Of a DNA stretch of 64,000 nucleotides, positions 45,924 through 58,268 are shown one piece after another. Source of the DNA: Cinnamomum chago. Its lineage: Eukaryota > Streptophyta > Magnoliopsida > Laurales > Lauraceae. Both the position numbers and the translations under genes were made by a program. The stretch lies in NCBI GenBank assembly GCA_038049695.1, contig CP142451.1, forward strand, positions 47,441,001 to 47,505,000. The letters are read 5' to 3'. The notes beneath the pieces are model-generated. The model made no database searches, had not been told where the DNA came from, and saw only the letters and a program-made list of their open reading frames with translations. Each line of letters opens with the position of its first letter. Position 1 is the stretch's first letter.

Positions 45924-46043
45924 GGGGGTGCAACACGAGGACTTCCCAGGAGGTCACCCATCCTAGTACTACTCTCGCCCAAGCACGCTTTACTGCGGAG
46001 GTCTGATGGGATCCGGTGCATTAGCGCTGGTATGATCGCACCC
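45924..46043 (-). rRNA. 5S rRNA: 5S rRNA gene, copy 86
   Basis: U53A (A box) and A43C. Upstream spacer R with an M-like proximal end (gttccaacggccagg). Confidence 0.96.
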
Positions 46044-46460
46044 GGATTATATTCGCGAATGAAACTGGTTGTTCCTTCCGGTTCGTGTGTTCCAACGGCC
46101 AGGATTGGGTTGTCGGGGACGTAACTTTCGATCCGCCTGTCGGATTCGCCGATATGGTATACCGTTGGAAAGCTCGGGACGAGCAGATCGGCGGGGCAAA
46201 CGGGCAAGCCCGTTTCGTGCCGCCGGCGGGGTCGGATTCGGCCATTCTCGATGCTGTATCCTCGGTTTTTTTCTCCCCGCTCCCCACGCCCATCTTTCCG
46301 ACTTCGGGAGGACGCACGTCGCCCCCATCGTGGCCCGGAATAGGGGATCGTGATGCCCAGGTGCCCCCAGCATAACTAAACAAAATAAAAAGTGTAATTG
46401 CGAGTGCCAAACGATCAGCGCCAAAGGAGGGAGGGCCGAAGTTGACTTAAAAAGCAAAAA

Positions 46461-46580
46461 GGGGGTGCAACACGAGGACTTCCCAGGAGGTCACCCATCC
46501 TAGTACTACTCTCACCCAAGCACGCTTAACTGCGGAGTTCTGATGGGATCCGGTGCATTAGCGCTGGTATGATCGCACCC
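46461..46580 (-). rRNA. 5S rRNA: 5S rRNA gene, copy 87
   Basis: C67U (intermediate element). Same in copies 100, 113 and 115. Upstream spacer R. Confidence 0.96.
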
Positions 46581-46996
46581 GGATTATATTCGCGAATGAA
46601 ACTGGTTGTACCTTCCGGTTCGTGTGTTCGAATGGCCCGGATTGGTTGTCGGGGACGTAACTTTCGATCCGCCCGTCGGATTCGCCGATATGATATACCG
46701 TTGGAAAGCTCGGGACGAGCAGATCGGCGAGGCAAACGGGCAAGCCCGGTTCGTGCCGCCGGCGGGGTCGGATTCGGCCATTATATATGCTGTATCCTCG
46801 GTTTTTTTCTCCCCGCTCCCCACGCCCATCTTTCCGACATCGGGAGAACGCACGTCGCCCCCATCGTGGCCTGGAATAGGGGATCGTGATGTCCAGGTGC
46901 CCCCTGCATAACTAAACAAAATAAAAAGTGTAATTGCGAGTGCCAAACGATCAGCGCCCAAGGAGGGAAGGCCGAAGTTGACTTCAAAAGCAAAAA

Positions 46997-47116
46997 GGGG
47001 GTGCAACACGAGGACTTCCCAGGAGGTCACCCATCCTAGTACTACTCTCGCCCAAGCACGCTTAACTGCGGAGTTCTGATGGGATCCGGTGCATTAGCGC
47101 TGGTATGATCGCACCC
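46997..47116 (-). rRNA. 5S rRNA: 5S rRNA gene, copy 88
   Basis: Matches the consensus. Upstream spacer M with gttgtcaggg. Confidence 0.98.
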
Positions 47117-47533
47117 GGATTATATTCGCGAATGAAACTGGTTGTTCCTTCCGGTTCGTGTGTTCCAACGGCCCGGATTGGGTTGTCAGGGACGTAACTT
47201 TCGATCCGCCTGTCGGATTCGCCAAAATGATATACCGTTGGAAAGCTCGGGACGAGCTAATCGGCAGGGCAAACCAGCAAGCCCGTTTCGTGCCTCCGGC
47301 GGGGTCGGATTCGGCCATTCTCGATGCTGTATCCTCGGTTTTTTGCTCCCCGCTCCCCACGCCCATCGTTCCGACACCGGGAGGACGCACGTCGCCTCAA
47401 TCGTGGCCCGGAATAGGGGATCGTGAAGCCCAGGTGCCCCCTGCTTAACTAAACAAAATAAAAAGTGTAATTGCGAGTGCCAAACGATCAACGCCAAAGG
47501 AGGGAGGGCCGAAGTTGACTTAAAAAGCAAAAA

Positions 47534-47653
47534 GGTTGTGCAACACGAGGACTTCCCAGGAGGTCACCCATCCTAGTACTGCTCTCGCCCAAGCACGCTT
47601 AACTGCGGAGTTCTGATGGGATCTGGTGCATTAGCGCTGGTATGATCGCACCC
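47534..47653 (-). rRNA. 5S rRNA: 5S rRNA gene, copy 89
   Basis: C118A, C117A, U73C and G30A. G30A removes the GGATCC hexamer. Same in copies 102 and 117. Upstream spacer R. Confidence 0.94.
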
Positions 47654-48070
47654 GGATTATATTCGCGAATGAAACTGGTTGTACCTTCCGGTTCGTGTGT
47701 TCGAATGACCCGGATTGGGTTGTCGGGGACGTAACTTTCGATCCGCCTGTCGGATTCGCCGATATGATATACCGTTGGAAAGCTCGGGACGAGCAGATCG
47801 GCGGGGCAAACGGGCAAGCCCGTTTCGTGCCGCCGGCGGGGTCGGATTCGGCCATTCTCGATGCTGTATCCTCGGTTTTTTTCTCCCCGCTCCCCACGCC
47901 CATCTTTCCGACATCGGGAGGACGCACGTCGCCCCCATCGTGGCCCGGAATAGGGGATCGTGATGCCCAGGTGCCCCCTGCATAACTAAACAAAATAAAA
48001 AGTGTAATTGCGAGTGCCAAACGATCAGCGCCCAAGGAGGGAAGGCCGAAGTTGACTTCAAAAGCAAAAA

Positions 48071-48189
48071 GGGGGTGCAACACGAGGACTTCCCAGGAGG
48101 TCACCCATCCTAGTACTACTCTCGCCCAAGCACGCTTAACTGCGGAGTTCTGATGGATCCGGTGCATTAGCGCTGGTATGATCGCACCC
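48071..48189 (-). rRNA. 5S rRNA: 5S rRNA gene, copy 90, one-base deletion (probable pseudogene)
   Basis: 119 bp. One C of the CCC at RNA 34-36 is missing (gatggatcc for gatgggatcc on the plus strand), in the conserved loop C region. The same lesion is in copies 103 and 118. All else is consensus. Upstream spacer R. Confidence 0.93.
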
Positions 48190-48606
48190 GGATTATATTC
48201 GCGAATGAAACTGGTTGTACCTTCCGGTTCGTGTGTTCGAATGGCCCGGATTGGGTTGTCGGGGACGTAACTTTCGATCCGCCCGTCGGATTCGCCGATA
48301 TGATATACCGTTGGAAAGCTCGGGACGAGCAGATCGGCGGGGCAAACGGGCAAGCCCGTTTCGTGCCGCCGGCGGGGTCGGATTCGGCCATTCTCGATGC
48401 TGTATCCTCGGTTTTTTTCTCCCCGCTCCCCACGCCCATCTTTCTGACATCGGGAGGACGCACGTCGCCCCCATCGTGGCCCGGAATAGGGGATCGTGAT
48501 GCCCAGGTTCCCCCTGCATAGCTAAACAAAATAAAAAGTGTAATTGCGAGTGCCAAACGATCAGCGCCCAAGGAGGGAAGGCCGAAGTTGACTTCAAAAG
48601 CAAAAA

Positions 48607-48726
48607 GGGGGTGCAACACGAGGACTTCCCAGGAGGTCACCCATCCTAGTACTACTCTCGCCCAAGCACGCTTAACTGCGGAGTTCTGATGGGATCCGGT
48701 GCATTAGCGCTGGTATGATCGCACCC
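48607..48726 (-). rRNA. 5S rRNA: 5S rRNA gene, copy 91
   Basis: Matches the consensus. Upstream spacer M. Confidence 0.98.
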
Positions 48727-49143
48727 GGATTATATTCGCGAATGAAACTGGTTGTTCCTTCCGGTTCGTGTGTTCCAACGGCCCGGATTGGGTTGTCGGG
48801 GACGTAACTTTCGATCCGCCTATCGGATTCGCCAAAATGATATACCGTTGGAAAGCTCGGGACGAGCAAATCGGCGGGGCAAACGGGCAAGCCCGTTTCG
48901 TGCCGCCGGCGGGGTCGGATTCGGCCATTCTCGATGCTGTATCCTCGGTTTTTTGCTCCCCGCTCCCCACGCCCATCGTTCCGACACCGGGAGGACGCAC
49001 GTCGCCTCAATCGTGGCCCGGAATAGGGGATCGTGAAGCCCAGGTGCCCCCTGCTTAACTAAACAAAATAAAAAGTGTAATTGCGAGTGCCAAACGATCA
49101 ACGCCAAAGGAGGGAGGGCCGAAGTTGACTTAAAAAGCAAAAA

Positions 49144-49263
49144 GGGGGTGCAACACGAGGACTTCCCAGGAGGTCACCCATCCTAGTACTACTCTCGCCC
49201 AAGCACGCTTAACTGCGGAGTTCTGATGGGATCCGGTGCATTAGCGCTGGTATGATCGAACCC
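49144..49263 (-). rRNA. 5S rRNA: 5S rRNA gene, copy 92
   Basis: G5U. Upstream spacer R. Confidence 0.96.
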
Positions 49264-49680
49264 GGATTATATTCGCGAATGAAACTGGTTGTTCCTTCCG
49301 GTTCGTGTCTTCCAGCGGCCCGGATTGGGTTGTCGGGGACGTAACTTTCGATCCGCCTGTCGGATTCGCCGATATGATATACCGTTGGAAAGCTCGGGAC
49401 GAGCAGATCGGCGGGGCAAACGGGCAAGCCCGTTTCGTGCCGCCGGCGGGGTCGGATTCGGCCATTCTCGATGCTGTATCCTCGGTTTTTTTCTCCCCGC
49501 TCCCCACGCCCATCTTTCCGACATCGGGAGGACGCACGTCGCCCCCATCGTGGCCCGGAATAGGGGATCGTGATGCCCAGGTGCCCCCTGCATAACTAAA
49601 CAAAATAAAAAGTGTAATTGCGAGTGTCAAACGATCAGCGCCAAAGGAGGGAGGGCCGAAGTTGACTTAAAAAGCAAAAA

Positions 49681-49800
49681 GGGGGTGCAACACGAGGGCT
49701 TCCCAGGAGGTCACCCATCCTAGTACTACTCTCGCCCAAGCACGCTTAACTGCGGAGTTCTGATGGGATCCGGTGCATTAGCGCTGGTATGATCGCACCC
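49681..49800 (-). rRNA. 5S rRNA: 5S rRNA gene, copy 93
   Basis: U103C. One base of the GG next to the gene (-1/-2) is deleted, moving the AT stretch 1 bp closer. Upstream spacer R. Confidence 0.96.
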
Positions 49801-50216
49801 GATTATATTCGCGAATGAAACTGGTTGTACCTTCCGGTTCGTGTGTTCGAATGGCCCGGATTGGGTTGTCGGGGACGTAACTTTCGATCCGCCGGTCGGA
49901 TTCGCCGATATGATATACCGTTGGAAAGCTCGGGTCGAGCAGATTGGCGGGGCCAACGGGCAAGCCCGTTTCGTGCCGCCGGCGGGGTTGGATTCGGCCA
50001 TTCTCGATGCTGTATCCTCGGTTTTTTTCTCCCCGCTCCCCACGCCCATCTTTCCGACATCGGGAGGACGCACGTCGCCCCCATCGTGGCCCGGAATAGG
50101 GGATCGTGATGCCCAGCTGCCCCCTGCATAACTAAACAAAATAAAAAGTGTAATTGCGAGTGCCAAACGATCAGCGCCCAAGGAGGGAAGGCCGAAGTTG
50201 ACTTCAAAAGCAAAAA

Positions 50217-50336
50217 GGGGGTGCAACACGAGGACTTCCCAGGAGGTCACCCATCCTAGTACTACTCTCGCCCAAGCACGCTTAACTGCGGAGGTCTGAT
50301 GGGATCCGGTGCATTAGCGCTGGTATGATCGCACCC
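50217..50336 (-). rRNA. 5S rRNA: 5S rRNA gene, copy 94
   Basis: A43C, shared with copies 86, 98 and 111. Upstream spacer M with ggccaggattg. Confidence 0.97.
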
Positions 50337-50753
50337 GGATTATATTCGCGAATGAAACTGGTTGTTCCTTCCGGTTCGTGTGTTCCAACGGCCAGGATTG
50401 GGTTGTCGGGGACGTAACTTTCGATCCGCCTGTCGGATTCGCCAAAATGATATACCGTTGGAAAGCTCGGGACGAGCAAATCGGCAGGGCAAACCAGCAA
50501 GCCCGTTTCGTGCCTCCGGCGGAGTCGGATTCGGCCATTCTCGATGCTGTATCCTCGGTTTTTTGCTCCCCGCTCCCCACGCCCATCGTTCCGACACCGG
50601 GAGGAGGCACGTCGCCTCAATCGTGGCCCGGAATAGGGGATCGTGAAGCCCAGGTGCCCCCTGCTTAACTAAACAAAATAAAAAGTGTAATTGCGAGTGC
50701 CAAACGATCAGCGCCAAAGGAGGGAGGGCCGAAGTTGACTAAAAAAGCAAAAA

Positions 50754-50873
50754 GGGGGTGCAACACGAGGACTTCCCAAGAGGTCACCCATCCTAGTACT
50801 ACTCTCGCCCAAGCACGCTTAACTGCGGAGTTCTGATGGGATCCGGTGCATTAGCGCTGGTATGATCGAACCC
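50754..50873 (-). rRNA. 5S rRNA: 5S rRNA gene, copy 95
   Basis: C95U and G5U. Upstream spacer R with gcggctcggattg. Confidence 0.95.
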
Positions 50874-51290
50874 GGATTATATTCGCGAATGAAACTGGTT
50901 GTTCCTTCCGGTTCGTGTCTTCCAGCGGCTCGGATTGGGTTGTCGGGGACGTAACTTTCGATCCGCCCGTCGGATTCGCCGATATGGTATACCGTTGGAA
51001 AGCTCGGGACGAGCAGATCGGCGGGGCAAACGGGCAAGCCCGTTTCGTGCCGCCGGCGGGGTCGGATTCGGCCATTCTCGATGCTGTATCCTCGGTTTTT
51101 TTCTCCCCGCTCCCCATGCCCATCTTTCCGACATCGGGAGGACGCACGTCGCCCCCATCGTGGCCCGGAATAGGGGATCGTGATGCCCAGGTGCCCCCTG
51201 CATAACTAAACAAAATAAAAAGTGTAATTGCGAGTGCCAAACGATCAGCGCCCAAGGAGGGAAGGCCGAAGTTGACTTCAAAAGCAAAAA

Positions 51291-51410
51291 GGGGGTGCAA
51301 CACGAGGACTTCCCAGGAGGTCACCCATCCTAGTACTACTCTCGCCCAAGCACGCTTAACTGCGGAGTTCTGATGGGATCCGGTGCATTAGCGCTGGTAT
51401 GATCGCACCC
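51291..51410 (-). rRNA. 5S rRNA: 5S rRNA gene, copy 96
   Basis: Matches the consensus. Upstream spacer M, a relative of spacers 88 and 101. Confidence 0.98.
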
Positions 51411-51827
51411 GGATTATATTCGCGAATGAAACTGGTTGTTCCTTCCGGTTCGTGTGTTCCAACGGCCCGGATTGGGTTGTCAGGGACGTAACTTTCGATC
51501 CGCCTGTCGGATTCGCCAAAATGATATACCGTTGGAAAGCTCGGGACGAGCTAATCGGCAGGGCAAACCAGCAATCCCGTTTCGTGCCTCCGGCGGGGTC
51601 GGATTCGGCCATTCTCGATGCTGTATCCTCGGTTTTTTGCTCCCCGCTCCCCACGCCCATCGTTCCGACACCGGGAGGACGCACGTCGCCTCAATCGTGG
51701 CCCGGAATAGGGGATCGTGAAGCCCAGGTGCCCCCTGCTTAACTAAACAAAATAAAAAGTGTAATTGCGAGTGCCAAACGATCAACGCCAAAGGAGGGAG
51801 GGCCGAAGTTGACTTAAAAAGCAAAAA

Positions 51828-51947
51828 GGGGGTGCAACACGAGGGCTTCCCAGGAGGTCACCCATCCTAGTACTACTCTCGCCCAAGCACGCTTAACTGC
51901 GGAGTTCTGATGGGATCCGGTGCATTAGCGCTGGTATGATCGAACCC
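51828..51947 (-). rRNA. 5S rRNA: 5S rRNA gene, copy 97
   Basis: U103C and G5U. Upstream spacer R. Confidence 0.95.
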
Positions 51948-52364
51948 GGATTATATTCGCGAATGAAACTGGTTGTTCCTTCCGGTTCGTGTCTTCCAGC
52001 GGCCCGGATTGGGTTGTCGGGGACGTAACTTTCGATCCGCCTGTCGGATTCGCCGATATGATATACCGTTGGAAAGCTCGGGACGAGCAGATCGGCGGGG
52101 CAAACGGGCAAGCCCGTTTCGTGCCGCCGGCGGGGTTGGATTCGGCCATTCTCGATGCTGTATCCTCGGTTTTTTTCTCCCCGCTCCCCACGCCCATCTT
52201 TCCGACATCGGGAGGACGCACGTCGCCCCCATCGTGGCCCGGAATAGGGGATCGTGATGCCCAGGTGCCCCCTGCATAACTAAACAAAATAAAAAGTGTA
52301 ATTGCGAGTGCCAAACGATCAGCGCCCAAGGAGGGAAGGCCGAAGTTGACTTCAAAAGCAAAAA

Positions 52365-52484
52365 GGGGGTGCAACACGAGGACTTCCCAGGAGGTCACCC
52401 ATCCTAGTACTACTCTCGCCCAAGCACGCTTAACTGCGGAGGTCTGATGGGATCCGGGGCATTAGCGCTGGTATGATCGCACCC
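52365..52484 (-). rRNA. 5S rRNA: 5S rRNA gene, copy 98
   Basis: A43C and A27C. Upstream spacer M. Confidence 0.96.
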
Positions 52485-52901
52485 GGATTATATTCGCGAA
52501 TGAAACTGGTTGTTCCTTCCGGTTCGTGTGTTCCAACGGCCAGGATTGGGTTGTCGGGGACGTAACTTTCGATCCGCCTGTCGGATTCGCCAAAATGATA
52601 TACCGTTGGAAAGCTCGGGACGAGCAAATCGGCAGGGCAAACCAGCAAGCCCGTTTCGTGCCTCCGGCGGAGTCGGATTCGGCCATTCTCGATGCTGTAT
52701 CCTCGGTTTTTTGCTCCCCGCTCCCCACGCCCATCGTTCCGACACCGGGAGGAGGCACGTCGCCTCAATCGTGGCCCGGAATAGGGGATCGTGAAGCCCA
52801 GGTGCCCCCTGCTTAACTAAACAAAATAAAAAGTGTAATTGCGAGTGCCAAACGATCAGCGCCAAAGGAGGGAGGGCCGAAGTTGACTTAAAAAGCAAAA
52901 A

Positions 52902-53021
52902 GGGGGTGCAACACGAGGACTTCCCACGAGGTCACCCATCCTAGTACTACTCTCGCCCAAGCACGCTTAACTGCGGAGTTCTGATGGGATCCGGTGCATT
53001 AGCGCTGGTATGATCGAACCC
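52902..53021 (-). rRNA. 5S rRNA: 5S rRNA gene, copy 99
   Basis: C95G and G5U. Same in copies 112 and 114. Upstream spacer R. Confidence 0.95.
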
Positions 53022-53438
53022 GGATTATATTCGCGAATGAAACTGGTTGTTCCTTCCGGTTCGTGTCTTCCAGCGGCTCGGATTGGGTTGTCGGGGACGT
53101 AACTTTCGATCCGCCTGTCGGATTCGCCGATATGGTATACCGTTGGAAAGCTCGGGACGAGCAGATCGGCGGGGCAAACGGGCGAGCCCGTTTCGTGCCG
53201 CCGGCGGGGTCGGATTCGGCCATTCTCGATGCTGTATCCTCGGTTTTTTTCTCCCCGCTCCCCACGCCCATCTTTCCGACTTCGGGAGGACGCACGTCGC
53301 CCCCATCGTGGCCCGGAATAGGGGATCGTGATGCCCAGGTGCCCCCAGCATAACTAAACAAAATAAAAAGTGTAATTGCGAGTGCCAAACGATCAGCGCC
53401 AAAGGAGGGAGGGCCGAAGTTGACTTAAAAAGCAAAAA

Positions 53439-53558
53439 GGGGGTGCAACACGAGGACTTCCCAGGAGGTCACCCATCCTAGTACTACTCTCACCCAAGCA
53501 CGCTTAACTGCGGAGTTCTGATGGGATCCGGTGCATTAGCGCTGGTATGATCGCACCC
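53439..53558 (-). rRNA. 5S rRNA: 5S rRNA gene, copy 100
   Basis: C67U. Upstream spacer R. Confidence 0.96.
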
Positions 53559-53974
53559 GGATTATATTCGCGAATGAAACTGGTTGTACCTTCCGGTTCG
53601 TGTGTTCGAATGGCCCGGATTGGTTGTCGGGGACGTAACTTTCGATCCGCCCGTCGGATTCGCCGATATGATATACCGTTGGAAAGCTCGGGACGAGCAG
53701 ATCGGCGAGGCAAACGGGCAAGCCCGGTTCGTGCCGCCGGCGGGGTCGGATTCGGCCATTATATATGCTGTATCCTCGGTTTTTTTCTCCCCGCTCCCCA
53801 CGCCCATCTTTCCGACATCGGGAGGACGCACGTCGCCCCCATCGTGGCCCGGAATAGGGGATCGTGATGTCCAGGTGCCCCCTGCATAACTAAACAAAAT
53901 AAAAAGTGTAATTGCGAGTGCCAAACGATCAGCGCCCAAGGAGGGAAGGCCGAAGTTGACTTCAAAAGCAAAAA

Positions 53975-54094
53975 GGGGGTGCAACACGAGGACTTCCCAG
54001 GAGGTCACCCATCCTAGTACTACTCTCGCCCAAGCACGCTTAACTGCGGAGTTCTGATGGGATCCGGTGCATTAGCGCTGGTATGATCGCACCC
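53975..54094 (-). rRNA. 5S rRNA: 5S rRNA gene, copy 101
   Basis: Matches the consensus. Upstream spacer M. Confidence 0.98.
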
Positions 54095-54511
54095 GGATTA
54101 TATTCGCGAATGAAACTGGTTGTTCCTTCCGGTTCGTGTGTTCCAACGGCCCGGATTGGGTTGTCAGGGACGTAACTTTCGATCCGCCTGTCGGATTCGC
54201 CAAAATGATATACCGTTGGAAAGCTCGGGACGAGCTAATCGGCAGGGCAAACCAGCAAGCCCGTTTCGTGCCTCCGGCGGGGTCGGATTCGGCCATTCTC
54301 GATGCTGTATCCTCGGTTTTTTGCTCCCCGCTCCCCACGCCCATCGTTCCGACACCGGGAGGACGCACGTCGCCTCAATCGTGGCCCGGAATAGGGGATC
54401 GTGAAGCCCAGGTGCCCCCTGCTTAACTAAACAAAATAAAAAGTGTAATTGCGAGTGCCAAACGATCAACGCCAAAGGAGGGAGGGCCGAAGTTGACTTA
54501 AAAAGCAAAAA

Positions 54512-54631
54512 GGTTGTGCAACACGAGGACTTCCCAGGAGGTCACCCATCCTAGTACTGCTCTCGCCCAAGCACGCTTAACTGCGGAGTTCTGATGGGAT
54601 CTGGTGCATTAGCGCTGGTATGATCGCACCC
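54512..54631 (-). rRNA. 5S rRNA: 5S rRNA gene, copy 102
   Basis: C118A, C117A, U73C and G30A. Upstream spacer R. Confidence 0.94.
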
Positions 54632-55048
54632 GGATTATATTCGCGAATGAAACTGGTTGTACCTTCCGGTTCGTGTGTTCGAATGACCCGGATTGGGTTG
54701 TCGGGGACGTAACTTTCGATCCGCCCGTCGGATTCGCCGATATGATATACCGTTGGAAAGCTCGGGACGAGCAGATCGGCGGGGCAAACGGGCAAGCCCG
54801 TTTCGTGCCGCCGGCGGGGTCGGATTCGGCCATTCTCGATGCTGTATCCTCGGTTTTTTTCTCCCCGCTCCCCACGCCCATCTTTCCGACATCGGGAGGA
54901 CGCACGTCGCCCCCATCGTGGCCCGGAATAGGGGATCGTGATGCCCAGGTGCCCCCTGCATAACTAAACAAAATAAAAAGTGTAATTGCGAGTGCCAAAC
55001 GATCAGCGCCCAAGGAGGGAAGGCCGAAGTTGACTTCAAAAGCAAAAA

Positions 55049-55167
55049 GGGGGTGCAACACGAGGACTTCCCAGGAGGTCACCCATCCTAGTACTACTCT
55101 CGCCCAAGCACGCTTAACTGCGGAGTTCTGATGGATCCGGTGCATTAGCGCTGGTATGATCGCACCC
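55049..55167 (-). rRNA. 5S rRNA: 5S rRNA gene, copy 103, one-base deletion (probable pseudogene)
   Basis: 119 bp, same loss in the CCC at 34-36 as copy 90. Upstream spacer R. Confidence 0.93.
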
Positions 55168-55584
55168 GGATTATATTCGCGAATGAAACTGGTTGTACCT
55201 TCCGGTTCGTGTGTTCGAATGGCCCGGATTGGGTTGTCGGGGACGTAACTTTCGATCCGCCCGTCGGATTCGCCGATATGATATACCGTTGGAAAGCTCG
55301 GGACGAGCAGATCGGCGGGGCAAACGGGCAAGCCCGTTTCGTGCCGCCGGCGGGGTCGGATTCGGCCATTCTCGATGCTGTATCCTCGGTTTTTTTCTCC
55401 CCGCTCCCCACGCCCATCTTTCCGACATCGGGAGGACGCACGTCGCCCCCATCGTGGCCCGGAATAGGGGATCGTGATGCCCAGGTGCCCCCTGCATAGC
55501 TAAACAAAATAAAAAGTGTAATTGCGAGTGCCAAACGATCAGCGCCCAAGGAGGGAAGGCCGAAGTTGACTTCAAAAGCAAAAA

Positions 55585-55704
55585 GGGGGTGCAACACGAG
55601 GACTTCCCAGGAGGTCACCCATCCTAGTACTACTCTCGCCCAAGCACGCTTAACTGCGGAGTTCTGATGGGATCCGGTGCATTAGCGCTGGTATGATCGC
55701 ACCC
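55585..55704 (-). rRNA. 5S rRNA: 5S rRNA gene, copy 104
   Basis: Matches the consensus. Upstream spacer M with ccacctatcgg. Confidence 0.98.
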
Positions 55705-56121
55705 GGATTATATTCGCGAATGAAACTGGTTGTTCCTTCCGGTTCGTGTGTTCCAACGGCCCGGATTGGGTTGTCGGGGACGTAACTTTCGATCCACCTA
55801 TCGGATTCGCCAAAATGATATACCGTTGGAAAGCTCGGGACGAGCAAATCGGCGGGGCAAACGGGCAAGCCCGTTTCGTGCCGCCGGCGGGGTCGGATTC
55901 GGCCATTCTCGATGCTGTATCCTCGGTTTTTTGCTCCCCGCTCCCCACGCCCATCGTTCCGACACCGGGAGGACGCACGTCGCCTCAATCGTGGCCCGGA
56001 ATAGGGGATCGTGAAGCCCAGGTGCCCCCTGCTTAACTAAACAAAATAAAAAGTGTAATTGCGAGTGCCAAACGATCAACGCCAAAGGAGGGAGGGCCGA
56101 AGTTGACTTAAAAAGCAAAAA

Positions 56122-56241
56122 GGGGGTGCAACACGAGGACTTCGCAGGAGGTCACCCATCCTAGTACTACTCTCGCCCAAGCACGCTTAACTGCGGAGTT
56201 CTGATGGGATCCGGTGCATTAGCGCTGGTATGATCGAACCC
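56122..56241 (-). rRNA. 5S rRNA: 5S rRNA gene, copy 105
   Basis: G98C and G5U. Upstream spacer R. Confidence 0.95.
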
Positions 56242-56658
56242 GGATTATATTCGCGAATGAAACTGGTTGTTCCTTCCGGTTCGTGTCTTCCAGCGGCCCG
56301 GATTGGGTTGTCGGGGACGTAACTTTCGATCCGCCTGTCGGATTCGCCGATATGATATACCGTTGGAAAGCTCGGGACGAGCAGATCGGCGGGGCAAACG
56401 GGCAAGCCCGTTTCGTGCCGCCGGCGGGGTCGGATTCGGCCATTCTCGATGCTGTATCCTCGGTTTTTTTCTCCCCGCTCCCCACGCCCATCTTTCCGAC
56501 ATCGGGAGGACGCACGTCGCCCCCATCGTGGCCCGGAATAGGGGATCGTGATGCCCAGGTGCCCCCTGCATAACTAAACAAAATAAAAAGTGTAATTGCG
56601 AGTGTCAAACGATCAGCGCCAAAGGAGGGAGGGCCGAAGTTGACTTAAAAAGCAAAAA

Positions 56659-56778
56659 GGGGGTGCAACACGAGGGCTTCCCAGGAGGTCACCCATCCTA
56701 GTACTACTCTCGCCCAAGCACGCTTAACTGCGGAGCTCTGATGGGATCCGGTGCATTAGCGCTGGTATGATCGCACCC
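56659..56778 (-). rRNA. 5S rRNA: 5S rRNA gene, copy 106
   Basis: U103C and A43G. One base lost at -1/-2 as in copy 93. The upstream spacer is R on the gene side and M beyond about 57,035. Confidence 0.95.
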
Positions 56779-57194
56779 GATTATATTCGCGAATGAAACT
56801 GGTTGTACCTTCCGGTTCGTGTGTTCGAATGGCCCGGATTGGGTTGTCGGGGACGTAACTTTCGATCCGCCGGTCGGATTCGCCGATATGATATACCGTT
56901 GGAAAGCTCGGGTCGAGCAGATCGGCGGGGCAAACGGGCAAGCCCGTTTCGTGCCGCCGGCGGGGTTGGATTCGGCCATTCTCGATGCTGTATCCTCGGT
57001 TTTTTTCTCCCCGCTCCCCACGCCCATCTTTCCGACACCGGGAGGAGGCACGTCGCCTCAATCGTGGCCCGGAATAGGGGATCGTGAAGCCCAGGTGCCC
57101 CCTGCTTAACTAAACAAAATAAAAAGTGTAATTGCGAGTGCCAAACGATCAGCGCCAAAGGAGGGAGGGCCGAAGTTGACTTAAAAAGCAAAAA

Positions 57195-57314
57195 GGGGGT
57201 GCAACACGAGGACTTCCCAAGAGGTCACCCATCCTAGTACTACTCTCGCCCAAGCACGCTTAACTGCGGAGTTCTGATGGGATCCGGTGCATTAGCGCTG
57301 GTATGATCGAACCC
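57195..57314 (-). rRNA. 5S rRNA: 5S rRNA gene, copy 107
   Basis: C95U and G5U, as copy 95. Upstream spacer R. Confidence 0.95.
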
Positions 57315-57731
57315 GGATTATATTCGCGAATGAAACTGGTTGTTCCTTCCGGTTCGTGTCTTCCAGCGGCTCGGATTGGGTTGTCGGGGACGTAACTTTC
57401 GATCCGCCTGTCGGATTCGCCGATATGGTATACCGATGGAAAGCTCGGGACGAGCAGATCCGCGGGGCAAACGGGCAAGCCCGTTTCGTGCCGCCGGCGG
57501 GGTCGGATTCGGCCATTCTCGATGCTGTATCCTCGGTTTTTTTCTCCCCGCTCCCCACGCCCATCTTTCCGACATCGGGAGGACGCACGTCGCCCCCATC
57601 GTGGCCCGGAATAGGGGATCGTGATGCCCAGGTGCCCCCTGCATAACTAAACAAAATAAAAAGTGTAATTGCGAGTGCCAAACGATCAGCGCCCAAGGAG
57701 GGAAGGCCGAAGTTGACTTCAAAAGCAAAAA

Positions 57732-57851
57732 GGGGGTGCAACACGAGGACTTCCCAGGAGGTCACCCATCCTAGTACTACTCTCGCCCAAGCACGCTTAA
57801 CTGCGGAGTTCTGATGGGATCCGGTGCATTAGCGCTGGTATGATCGCACCC
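57732..57851 (-). rRNA. 5S rRNA: 5S rRNA gene, copy 108
   Basis: Matches the consensus. Upstream -12 C to T alters the GC element. Upstream spacer R. Confidence 0.97.
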
Positions 57852-58268
57852 GGATTATATTCACGAATGAAACTGGTTGTACCTTCCGGTTCGTGTGTTC
57901 GAATGGCCCGGATTGGGTTGTCGGGGACGTAACTTTCGATCCGCCCGTCGGATTCGCCGATATGATATACCGTTGGAAAGCTCGGGACGAGCAGATCGGC
58001 GGGGCAAACGGGCAAGCCCGTTTCGTGCCGCCGGCGGGGTCGGATTCGGCCATTCTCGATGCTGTATCCTCGGTTTTTTTCTCCCCGCTCCCCACGCCCA
58101 TCTTTCCGACATCGGGAGGACGCACGTCGCCCCCATCGTGGCCCGGAATAGGGGATCGTGATGCCCAGGTGCCCCCTGCATAGCTAAACAAAATAAAAAG
58201 TGAAATTGCGAGTGCCAAACGATCAGCGCCCAAGGAGGGAAGGCCGAAGTTGACTTCAAAAGCAAAAA

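Larger units (their letters stand above)
46461..51290. repeat. Higher-order block D1 (copies 87-95)
   Basis: Recurs at 53,439-57,731 (copies 100-107), offset 6,978 bp or 13 units. Markers in order: C67U gene with cggattggttg spacer and tatatatgctg, spacer with gttgtcaggg, gene with AA117-118 plus G30A, gene with the one-base deletion, spacer with cctatcgg, spacer with agtgtcaaacg, and gene followed by gattatattcg. Confidence 0.85.
53439..57731. repeat. Higher-order block D2 (copies 100-107)
   Basis: Second copy of block D1, one unit shorter. Units 93 and 94 of D1 are replaced by the single chimeric unit 106. Confidence 0.83.

Noticed and set aside
47631..48353. 240-codon minus-strand open frame, repeated at 54,609-55,331 and 62,643-63,365
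   Set aside because: It runs through a complete 5S gene and is open only because that gene (copy 90, 103 or 118) has lost one base. It has no family resemblance or codon bias.
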